Assembly (NCBI RefSeq): GCF_004300825.1
Contig: NZ_CP036250.1
Location: 558,001-622,000 of the forward strand
Source of the DNA: Egicoccus halophilus
Lineage (GTDB): Bacteria; Actinomycetota; Nitriliruptoria; Nitriliruptorales; Nitriliruptoraceae
Reading direction: 5' to 3'
Length of the DNA: 64,000 nt
Shown here one piece after another: positions 7,643-14,583 of the stretch. Positions within the stretch are counted from its first letter, which is position 1, and each line of letters begins with the position of its first letter. Under the pieces are notes generated by a model. It was not told the DNA's origin. It saw only the letters and a list, made by a program, of their open reading frames with translations, and ran no database searches. The translations under genes and the position numbers were made by a program.

Positions 7643-8097
7643 GGACGGCAGGGGGCGCTGGACAGGCCGACAGCACGGCCGCGGATGACGGCCCTCGGCG
7701 TTGACCGGCACCGGGCACCGACGCCGGTGGCCGCCCGGGTGCCGACGGCAGGGTCTGGTCGGCGCCATCCGTGCGCCCTGGTCCGCACCGCCCGACGTCC
7801 GGACGCACGGATCGCGATCAGCGCCACCGCGACCGCACGATCCGTGCGTACTCATCTGCACACGGCCGGCTTTCGGCGCACGTGCGTCCGCACCGAACGT
7901 GCCGGCTGGGTCGCGTGTCGCCGGGTCGGGCGGGCGGGACGCATCACGACCGACGGGCCGGCCCGTCGAGCTACGGCCGTGTTCTGCGCACCAACGTCGG
8001 CCGATCGTGGCAACACCTGCCGACCTCGCCGTCGGGTGAGCCGGTGCTGGCCCGTTGGCTCGCCTGACGGTCGGCCAGCGGGTCCGCTCGGTCAGGG
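7643..8097. other. Gene-poor stretch with a 12-bp inverted repeat
   Basis: No open frame here has a recognisable protein or a convincing ribosome-binding site; the frames are Arg/Pro-rich as expected from G+C-rich noncoding DNA. The stretch holds a perfect 12-bp inverted repeat, ACGCACGGATCG (7803-7814) and its complement (7838-7849), with a 23-nt loop, and a third partial copy (ATCCGTGCG) near 7768. It could be a terminator, a small structured RNA or a protein-binding site. Confidence 0.5.
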
Positions 8098-8517
8098 CTA
8101 GGCGACGCCAGGAGGTCTGCGCCGAGCGACGACGGCACCGGCAGCGCTCAGCGCGACGAAGACCAGCGAGGCGATCCACCACCCCGGGTGGGCGGGCTCG
8201 AACGACGACAGCCCGCCCGTCGCCAGCTCACGCTCCAGGCGTGCTGCCTGGGCGAGGAACAGGCGGATCCCGATCACCTCACCGACGAGGACGCCGAGCA
8301 CCAGACCCGTGATGCTGAGCGCTGGAGGCAGCGCTCGGCGGTACCGGACGGCGAGGAGGAGGGTCACGGGAGCGAAGATCCACGCGATGCGACGCGACGC
8401 CCACTCGGCGGTGTAGACCTGATCGAGGGGACCCTGCCCGAGCAACCACAGGACCGAGTAGGCGGCCACGACCGCCGCGACGAGACCCAGCAGCCGGTAT
8501 CGGCGGACGTCGCTCAC
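8098..8517 (-). CDS. Small multi-pass membrane protein of unknown function
   Basis: A 139-residue protein starting at the GTG at 8517, with about four hydrophobic helices: residues 9-27 (LLGLVAAVVAAYSVLWLLG), 43-58, 66-88 (ALSITGLVLGVLVGEVIGIRLFL) and 115-135. A short acidic or polar loop lies before the last helix (ATGGLSSFEPAHPGWW). I do not recognise the family. Its start overlaps the stop of the tiny Gly-rich membrane peptide gene (GTGA), so the two are surely co-translated, suggesting they form a complex. The frame extends upstream on the same strand, but the extra Arg-rich sequence is a shadow. Confidence 0.68.
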   Translation of the reverse strand: MSDVRRYRLLGLVAAVVAAYSVLWLLGQGPLDQVYTAEWASRRIAWIFAPVTLLLAVRYRRALPPALSITGLVLGVLVGEVIGIRLFLAQAARLERELATGGLSSFEPAHPGWWIASLVFVALSAAGAVVARRRPPGVA

Positions 8518-8681
8518 CGGACGTCGGATCGTTCGCGCTCCGGGACGGCTGCCACCCCGCCGTCGGGACCGTCGGGGCCGTGCGGCTCCCATCCGCGGCC
8601 GCCACCGCCGCCGCCGCCGCCGCCGAACAACCGCAGCACCAGGAGCAGAACCAGCGCGATCAGTACGACGATCACGACCAC
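8514..8681 (-). CDS. Tiny membrane peptide with a nine-glycine run
   Basis: A 55-residue protein from the GTG at 8681, preceded by a perfect AGGAGG 8 nt upstream of the start. Residues 1-19 form a very hydrophobic helix (VVVIVVLIALVLLLVLRLFG) that leads directly into an unbroken run of Gly residues encoded by a GGC/GGT trinucleotide tract, then a Pro/Asp-rich tail. The strong ribosome-binding site and the 4-base overlap with the next membrane gene argue that it is real in spite of its size. The Gly run may act as a flexible linker or a membrane-proximal hinge. No known family is recognised. Confidence 0.68.
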   Translation of the reverse strand: MVVIVVLIALVLLLVLRLFGGGGGGGGGRGWEPHGPDGPDGGVAAVPERERSDVR

Positions 8682-8776
8682 GGAGTGTTCCTCCTGGCGA
8701 GCCGGGCGCCCGCCGTGCGCGAACGACGGTACCTCGGCGACGTGCGGAATCGTCGCCCGACCTCGTTGCCGGCCGG

Positions 8777-10150
8777 TCAGGCCGTGACGGCGATCGCCCG
8801 ACGGACCTCCGCGGCGGCAACCTCGACGTCGCCCTCGGTGGTGGCGTGGTCGGACACGCTGATCCGCAGCGAGGTGACCCCGCGACGCACGGTCGTCCCG
8901 AGCCAGACGACCCCCGCCCGCTGCACCTCGGCCGCCACCGCCAACGTCCGGGCGTCGTCGTCGCCGACGCGCACCAGCGCCTGGTTGAGCACCACGTCGT
9001 TCAGTACCGTGACCGCCGGCTCCTCGGCCAGCAGGTCGACGAAGCGGGCGGTCAGCGTGCAACAGCGGGCCACCAGGTCGCCGACGCCCGTGCGGCCCAG
9101 CGAGCGCAGCGCCGCCCACACCGCGAAGGCCCGCGCCCGCCGCGAGCTCTCCGGGGTCCAGTCGGTGCCGTCCCGGCCGCCGTCCTGACGTGCCAGGTAC
9201 GACGCGCTCAGCGTCATCGCACGCCGATGCGCCTCCGGCGACGCGCAGATCACGAACCCGCTGTCGTAGGGCACGTTCAGCCACTTGTGCCCGTCGGTCG
9301 CCCACGAGTCCGCGAGCCCGATCCCGTCGACCAGGTCGCGGTGGTCGGGTGACGCGGCCGCCCACAACCCGAACGCCCCGTCGACGTGCACCCAGGCCCC
9401 CGCGTCGTGTGCCACCTCGGTGACGGCACGCATCGGGTCGCACGCGCCGGTGTTGACGTTGCCCGCCTGTGCGCACACGATCGCCGGCCCGTCCCCGATC
9501 CGCTCGCGCAGGCCCGCGACCGTCATGCGTCCCTGGTCGTCGGCGGGCTGCACGACCACCCGGCGCTCCCCCATGCCGAGCAAGCGCAGGGCACGGCCGA
9601 TCGTGGCATGGCGTTCCTCGCCGACGACCACGGTGACCGGCGGTGCCCCGAACAGCCCGTCCGCGTCGACGTCCCAGCCGACGCGGCGCAGCACCTCGCC
9701 GCGTCCGGCCGCCAGCCCGGTGACGTTGGCCGCCTGCGCGCCGGTGGTGAAGCCGACCGAGGCGTGCGACGGCAGTCCCAGCAACTCGAGCAGCCACCCC
9801 TGGCACACCGTCTCGAGCGCGGCCGCCGTCGGTGACAGCACGGCGAACCCGGGGTTCTGGTCGTAGGTGGAGGCGAGCCAGTCGGCCGCCAGTGCCGCCG
9901 GGAGGACCCCGCCCTCGACGAAGCCGAAGTACCGGCCGGCGTTGGTGCGCACCAGTCCCGGCGCGGCGTCGCGCGCCAGGGACTCGACGACCGCCAGCGG
10001 GTCGGACGGGCCGTCGGGCAGCGGTCCGCCGAGGACGGCGACCAGCGCGGCGGGGTCCACGGGCCGGGAGACCGGCGTGTCCACCGGGGCGGCGAGATGG
10101 TCGGCCGCCAGCTCGGCGGTGCGTGTCAGCAGCGTTCGGATCTCGTCCAC
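8777..10150 (-). CDS. PLP-dependent group II decarboxylase family protein
   Basis: A fold-type I PLP enzyme of 457 residues. The cofactor lysine is K289 in the segment TDGHKWLNVPYDSGF, and the upstream HVDGAFGLWAA segment (Asp binding the pyridine nitrogen) and the TTGAQAANVTGLAAGR segment are in the expected order for aromatic-amino-acid/glutamate decarboxylase relatives. It probably decarboxylates or cleaves an amino acid, but the substrate is not predictable and many such proteins are annotated only as aspartate aminotransferase-like. It is transcribed away from the Fur-katA unit, with a 127-base divergent region containing the Fur-type palindrome, so the same operator might influence both. 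Confidence 0.85.
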   Translation of the reverse strand: MDEIRTLLTRTAELAADHLAAPVDTPVSRPVDPAALVAVLGGPLPDGPSDPLAVVESLARDAAPGLVRTNAGRYFGFVEGGVLPAALAADWLASTYDQNPGFAVLSPTAAALETVCQGWLLELLGLPSHASVGFTTGAQAANVTGLAAGRGEVLRRVGWDVDADGLFGAPPVTVVVGEERHATIGRALRLLGMGERRVVVQPADDQGRMTVAGLRERIGDGPAIVCAQAGNVNTGACDPMRAVTEVAHDAGAWVHVDGAFGLWAAASPDHRDLVDGIGLADSWATDGHKWLNVPYDSGFVICASPEAHRRAMTLSASYLARQDGGRDGTDWTPESSRRARAFAVWAALRSLGRTGVGDLVARCCTLTARFVDLLAEEPAVTVLNDVVLNQALVRVGDDDARTLAVAAEVQRAGVVWLGTTVRRGVTSLRISVSDHATTEGDVEVAAAEVRRAIAVTA

Positions 10151-10237
10151 GAGGCTCGCTCCCCGTCGGGTGTCGCCAGCGGCGGGAGCCTACGGACCGG
10201 ATTCGTCCGCGCGCGGCCGGGGCCGATCGCTTCCCGT

Positions 10238-10260
10238 CAAACTTGAACGATTCAAGTTTG
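10238..10260. promoter_or_regulatory. Fur/PerR-type operator (perfect 10-3-10 palindrome)
   Basis: CAAACTTGAA and its exact reverse complement are separated by 3 nt. The AT-rich block stands out in this G+C-rich region and ends 17 nt before the ATG of the Fur-type regulator gene. It resembles operators of actinobacterial Fur/CatR/FurA proteins and overlaps a plausible -35 (TTGAAC, 10244-10249). Confidence 0.85.
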
Positions 10261-10277
10261 TCGGTACGGTGGGTGAC

Positions 10278-10712
10278 ATGATCACCGAGGAACGAATGCG
10301 GGACCGGTTGCGGTCGGGCGGGCTGAAGGTCACCGCCCCTCGGCTCGCCGTGCTCGCCGCACTGCAGTCCGCCGGACACGCCGAGGTCAGCCAGATCGCC
10401 GCGGCCGCGCGGGAGCGTCTGGGCAGCCTGTCCACGCAGGCCGTCTACGACATCCTCGCCGCGTTCACCGCCGCGGGTCTCGTCCAACGCATCGAACCGG
10501 CCGGCAGCCCCGCCCGGTTCGAGACCCGGGTCGGCGACAACCACCACCACGTGGTGTGTCGCTCCTGCGGCGCCGTCGCCGACGTCGACTGCGCCGTCGG
10601 GGCGGCCCCCTGCCTGACGGCGTCCGACCCCGCGGGGTTCGTGATCACCGAAGCCGAAATCACCTACTGGGGCCTGTGCCCCGACTGCCGACAAGGAGCT
10701 GCGCATGGCTGA
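10278..10712 (+). CDS. Fur-family peroxide/iron regulator (CatR/PerR-like)
   Basis: A 144-residue Fur-family repressor. An N-terminal winged helix ([44 protein letters not shown]) is followed by the dimerisation domain with the [10 protein letters not shown] metal and zinc motif at about residue 91 and a second CxxC (LCPDC) near the C-terminus; the two CxxC pairs form the structural zinc site. The genetic arrangement, a Fur-type gene overlapping a catalase gene by 8 bases, is that of CatR-CatA in Streptomyces and FurA-KatG in mycobacteria. Peroxide-dependent derepression of the catalase, and autoregulation through the palindrome at 10238-10260, is therefore the best guess. The ATG at 10278 was chosen because the frame upstream merely shadows the operator. 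Confidence 0.9.
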   Translation: MITEERMRDRLRSGGLKVTAPRLAVLAALQSAGHAEVSQIAAAARERLGSLSTQAVYDILAAFTAAGLVQRIEPAGSPARFETRVGDNHHHVVCRSCGAVADVDCAVGAAPCLTASDPAGFVITEAEITYWGLCPDCRQGAAHG

Positions 10713-12390
10713 GGACCGGATCCTCACCACCCGACAGGGCCATCCCGTCACCGACAACCAGTCGACCCGCACCGTGGGCGACCGCGGGCCGGCGACGCTC
10801 GAGAACTACCAGTTCCTCGAGAAGATCAGCCACTTCGACCGCGAGCGCATCCCCGAGCGGGTCGTCCACGCCCGCGGCTTCGTCGCCTACGGCGAGTTCG
10901 AGGCCACCGGCAGGATCGGCGACGAGCCGGCGTCGCACTACACCCGCGCGAAGCTGTTCCAGGAGGCCGGCAAGAAGACCGACCTCGCGATCCGCTTCTC
11001 GACGGTCATCGGCGGTCGCGACTCCTCCGAGGCGGCCCGCGACCCGCGCGGCTTCGCGGTCAAGTTCTACACCGAGGACGGCAACTGGGACCTCGTGGGC
11101 AACAACCTCGCGGTGTTCTTCATCCGGGACGCGATCAAGTTCCCCGACGTCATCCACGCGCTCAAGCCCGATCCGGTCACGTTCCGTCAGGAGCCCAACC
11201 GGATCTTCGACTTCATGTCGCAGACGCCCGAGTCCATGCACATGCTGACGCACCTGTTCAGCCCGCGTGGCATCCCGGCGACCTACCGCCACATGGAGGG
11301 CTTCGGCGTCAACACCTACAAGATGGTGAACGACCAGGGCGAGACCGTCCTGGTCAAGTACCACTTCCACCCCCGGCAGGGCGTCGCGTCGCTGACCGAG
11401 GAGGAGGCCGCCAAGGTCCAGGGCGCCGACCTCGGGCACGCGTCGAAGGACCTCTACGAGGCCATCGAGCGCGGTGACCACCCGCAGTGGGACCTCTACG
11501 TCCAGATCATGGAGGACGGCCCGCACCCGGAGCTCGACTGGGACCCGCTCGACGACACCAAGATCTGGCCCGAGGACGCGTTCCCGCTGCGCCACGTGGG
11601 CGTCATGACGCTCAACCGCAACGTGCAGGACTTCCACAACGAGAACGAGCAGATCGCGATGGGCACCGGCGTGCTCGTCGACGGCCTCGACTTCTCCGAC
11701 GACAAGATGCTGGTCGGCCGCACCTTCAGCTACTCCGACACCCAGCGCTACCGCGTCGGGGCGAACTACCTCCAGCTGCCGGTCAACCAGGCCAAGCACG
11801 CCACGGTCGCGACCAACCAGCGCGGCGGGTCGATGTCCTACGGCGTCGACCTCGCACCGGGGCAGAACCCGCACGTCAACTTCGAGCCCTCGCTGCACGA
11901 CGGCCTGCAGGAGTCGCCGCGCGAGGAGCCCAACGACGCGCCGGAGGTCACCGGGCGGCTCACGCGATCGGTCCTCGAGCGTCGCAACGACTACTGGCAG
12001 GCCCGTGGTCGCTACGTCACCATGCAGGACTGGGAGCGCGACGACCTGGTCGAGAACCTGGGCGACCTGCTCGGCGACTGCGAGCGTGACGTGCAGGAGC
12101 GGATGCTGTGGCACCTGTTCCTGATCCACGACGACTACGGCACCCGCGTCGGGGAGGCGATCGGGCTGAGCGCCGACGACGTGCGCGACCTCGAGCCGCT
12201 GCCCGGCCAGGTCCTGACCGACGCCGACCAGCAGCGGGTGGCCGCCCTGGGCAAGAACGGCGACGACTTCACGGCCGAGCCGTTCGGTACGCACACCAGC
12301 TCGGTGACCAACTACCGGGCGAGCGCCGAGGAGGTCCTGTCGGGCCAGCTCGGCGAGGTCGGTGGGACCATGCAGGACGCCGTCGGCTGA
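10705..12390 (+). CDS. katA: Monofunctional heme catalase
   Basis: A 561-residue clade-type heme catalase (2 H2O2 to 2 H2O and O2), cytoplasmic, no signal peptide. The catalytic histidine is H55 ([12 protein letters not shown]), the distal Asn lies within [14 protein letters not shown], and the proximal heme ligand is Y343 in [12 protein letters not shown]. The [26 protein letters not shown] signature is present. Length fits small-subunit catalases with a short C-terminal extension. The ribosome-binding site AAGGAG lies at 10693-10698, inside the regulator gene, and the start overlaps that gene by 8 bases. It likely detoxifies peroxide from the respiratory chain encoded later in the window. 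A strong hairpin terminator follows. Confidence 0.95.
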   Translation: MAEDRILTTRQGHPVTDNQSTRTVGDRGPATLENYQFLEKISHFDRERIPERVVHARGFVAYGEFEATGRIGDEPASHYTRAKLFQEAGKKTDLAIRFSTVIGGRDSSEAARDPRGFAVKFYTEDGNWDLVGNNLAVFFIRDAIKFPDVIHALKPDPVTFRQEPNRIFDFMSQTPESMHMLTHLFSPRGIPATYRHMEGFGVNTYKMVNDQGETVLVKYHFHPRQGVASLTEEEAAKVQGADLGHASKDLYEAIERGDHPQWDLYVQIMEDGPHPELDWDPLDDTKIWPEDAFPLRHVGVMTLNRNVQDFHNENEQIAMGTGVLVDGLDFSDDKMLVGRTFSYSDTQRYRVGANYLQLPVNQAKHATVATNQRGGSMSYGVDLAPGQNPHVNFEPSLHDGLQESPREEPNDAPEVTGRLTRSVLERRNDYWQARGRYVTMQDWERDDLVENLGDLLGDCERDVQERMLWHLFLIHDDYGTRVGEAIGLSADDVRDLEPLPGQVLTDADQQRVAALGKNGDDFTAEPFGTHTSSVTNYRASAEEVLSGQLGEVGGTMQDAVG

Positions 12391-12427
12391 CCTGTTGACG
12401 GCCACGCCCGGGCGACACCCCGGCTCT

Positions 12428-12460
12428 CGCGGCCCCGGACCCCTGTGGTCCGGGGCCGCG
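12428..12460 (+). terminator. Strong hairpin terminator after katA
   Basis: A perfect 14-bp stem with a 5-nt loop: left arm 12428-12441, right arm 12447-12460. It lies 38 nt after the katA stop. There is no T-run but the stem is very stable. Confidence 0.8.
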
Positions 12461-12614
12461 TCGCGTCCGGGACGCGACGTGGACCCCGGAGCGGGCGGAG
12501 CAGCGTGACCCGGTGTTGCGGCGTCCTGACGGCTTGGTTCCGTGCGTTCACCGCCCCGCCCGACCACTCTCCGTTGCGGATGAACGCGCTCCGAGAGAAA
12601 GCGCGGAGAAAACC

Positions 12615-12639
12615 GCTCAAGTCCGGGCGGTGGGCGCCG
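12615..12639 (+). promoter_or_regulatory. Sigma-28 (FliA/WhiG)-like promoter upstream of the S8 peptidase
   Basis: TCAA at 12615-12618, a 15-nt spacer, then GCCGAT at 12634-12639. This matches the TAAA-N15-GCCGATAA layout of FliA/WhiG-type promoters and the TCAA variant known to me from motile actinobacteria. Transcription would start about 110 nt before the peptidase ATG at 12757. The surrounding leader has an A-rich patch (12590-12612). Confidence 0.6.
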
Positions 12640-12756
12640 ATGTCGTCCCAGGGGCCTTCAAGACGTGGGGGTCCCGCCGCTCCGTTCGGGTCGACGTGCC
12701 GACGCGCCCGTGGGCGGCTCGCCCCGGCCGCACGGAAGCGGCAGGAAGGAACGACC

Positions 12757-14583
12757 ATGGGACACCACGAGGGGGGCGCGTCCGTGCCCGCCGTCGCGGC
12801 GCACCGACGCTCCTGGAGCTGGCGCCTGACCGCGACGGCGCTCACCGCCGCGCTCGCCGCCTCGCTGCTGCCCACACCGCAGCCGGCCGCCGCCGACGAC
12901 ACCGTCCGGGTCAACGTGCAGGCCGCACCGGGACAGCTCAACGCCGCGGCCAGGGCCGTGACGGCCTCGGGCGGCCGGGTCGCCGCCCAGCTGCCGGCGC
13001 TCGAGACGCTGGTCGTGGACGTGGCGGCCGGTCAGGTCGACGGTCTCACCGCGCTGTCGTCGGTGATCGCCGCCACCGAGGACGGCGTGGTCCCCCCGGC
13101 CGCGGTGCCGGCCGAGGCGATCGCCGAGGGTGTCGTGGACAGCCCGCTCGACCACGACGAGGCCTACACCGACCCGGCCCGTGGTGTCAGCCTCGACCAC
13201 GTCACCCGCGTCATCGGCGCCCGCGAGCTGTGGGCCCGCGGCGTCACCGGTGCCGGCGTCGGCGTCGCCCTGATCGACTCGGGCGTCGTGCCCGTCGACG
13301 GGCTGACCGCCGGCAACGTCCGCAACGGTCCCGACCTGTCGTTCGAGTCGCAGCTCGAGGAGCTCGCCTACCTCGACACCTACGGGCACGGCACCGCCAT
13401 GGCCGGGATCATCGCCGCGCAGGACCCGGGCCCGCGCAACGCCGCCGGCGGATTCGACGCGGCGCACACCTCCGGCCGCCACCTCGGTGTGGCCCCGGAC
13501 GCCGGACTGCTGAGCCTCAAGCTCGCCAGCTTCGAGGGCGCGACCGACGTGTCGCAGGTCCTGGCCGCGATCGACTGGGTGGTGCAGCACCGCGACGACG
13601 AGGGCCTCAACGTACGGGTGATCAACCTCTCGTTCGGCACCGACGGCGCCCAGGACTACCGGCTCGACCCGCTGGCCTACGCGGTCGAGGTGGCCTGGCG
13701 CCACGGCATCGTGGTGGTCGTGTCGGCCGGCAACGACGGCGACGACTACGGCCGGCTCGCCAACCCGGCGATCAGCCCGTTCGTGATCGCCGTCGGTGCC
13801 GCCGACACCAGGGGCACGCTGCGCACCGACGACGACGAGGTGACCGCGTTCTCCAACCGCGGTGACGGGGTCCGCAACCCCGACCTGCTCGCGCCGGGGC
13901 GCTCGGTGCTCTCGCTGCGCAGCCCGGGCTCCTTCATCGACGTGCGCAACCCGCAGCCCGACGTCGCCGAGCGCTACCTCAAGGGCTCGGGGACCTCGCA
14001 GGCCGCGGCGGTCGTGTCGGGTGCGGTGGCCCTGCTGCTGCAGGAGCGCCCGGAGCTGACCCCCGACGAGGTCAAGTACCTGCTGACCGCGCACGCCACA
14101 CCGCTGGCGGCGCCGGCGACCGAGGCCGGTGCCGGTCTGCTCGACCTGCGCGCGGCCGTGAGCGCGCCGCTGCCTGCCGACGGCGTCGCACAGACCCACG
14201 AGTTCGGCACGGGCACCGGCTCGCTGCAGGCCGCACGCGGGTCGGTGACCCTTGGTGAGGGGGACGAGGCGCTCGTCGGCGAGCACACGATCCTCGGGCC
14301 GTTCGACAGCACCGCCTGGGCCCGCGAGAGCCTGGCGACGCGGTCCTGGCGTGATGGTGCGTGGCTCGGCCAGGAGTGGTCCGACGACTGCTGGTGTGCC
14401 GAGAGCTGGACCGGTCGGACCTGGCGCACCCGAAGCTGGCGCGACGACAGCTGGGCGACCCGCAGCTGGCGCACCGGCGACTGGGACACCCGGTCGTGGC
14501 GTGAGGCCGGGTGGGACACCCGCTCGTGGCGCGATGCCGGGTGGTACACCCGCTCCTGGCGGGCCGAGGACTGGACGAACTAG
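12757..14583 (+). CDS. Secreted S8 (subtilisin-like) serine peptidase with a Trp-pentad C-terminal tail
   Basis: A 608-residue exported protease. N-terminal Sec signal with hydrophobic core LTATALTAALAASLLPTP; a propeptide-like region follows. The catalytic triad is in order: Asp174 in ALIDSGV, His211 in YGHGTAMAG and Ser414 in GSGTSQAAA, with the oxyanion Asn in SAGNDGD. After the catalytic domain (ending near residue 470) comes a linker and then residues 529-608, which are 16 contiguous 5-residue units each with Trp at position 3 (W531, 536 and so on to 606), running right up to the stop. The ATG is preceded by AGGAAGGA. Upstream sits a sigma-28-like promoter; downstream a GGDEF-EAL gene starts at the next base after the stop. 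The substrate is unknown; the tail may anchor the enzyme to a surface structure. Confidence 0.92.
   Translation: MGHHEGGASVPAVAAHRRSWSWRLTATALTAALAASLLPTPQPAAADDTVRVNVQAAPGQLNAAARAVTASGGRVAAQLPALETLVVDVAAGQVDGLTALSSVIAATEDGVVPPAAVPAEAIAEGVVDSPLDHDEAYTDPARGVSLDHVTRVIGARELWARGVTGAGVGVALIDSGVVPVDGLTAGNVRNGPDLSFESQLEELAYLDTYGHGTAMAGIIAAQDPGPRNAAGGFDAAHTSGRHLGVAPDAGLLSLKLASFEGATDVSQVLAAIDWVVQHRDDEGLNVRVINLSFGTDGAQDYRLDPLAYAVEVAWRHGIVVVVSAGNDGDDYGRLANPAISPFVIAVGAADTRGTLRTDDDEVTAFSNRGDGVRNPDLLAPGRSVLSLRSPGSFIDVRNPQPDVAERYLKGSGTSQAAAVVSGAVALLLQERPELTPDEVKYLLTAHATPLAAPATEAGAGLLDLRAAVSAPLPADGVAQTHEFGTGTGSLQAARGSVTLGEGDEALVGEHTILGPFDSTAWARESLATRSWRDGAWLGQEWSDDCWCAESWTGRTWRTRSWRDDSWATRSWRTGDWDTRSWREAGWDTRSWRDAGWYTRSWRAEDWTN
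14341..14580 (+). repeat. Tandem 15/30-bp repeats encoding the Trp pentads
   Basis: Eight 30-bp units (16 pentads) end at the stop codon. The last five units (14431-14580) are the most alike, each beginning with an Arg-Ser-Trp-Arg block; the first three are degenerate but keep every Trp codon in register. Confidence 0.9.

Noticed and set aside
10660-12567. Minus-strand open frame of 635 codons antisense to katA
   Set aside because: katA is unmistakable; the antisense product has no known motif and no ribosome-binding site.
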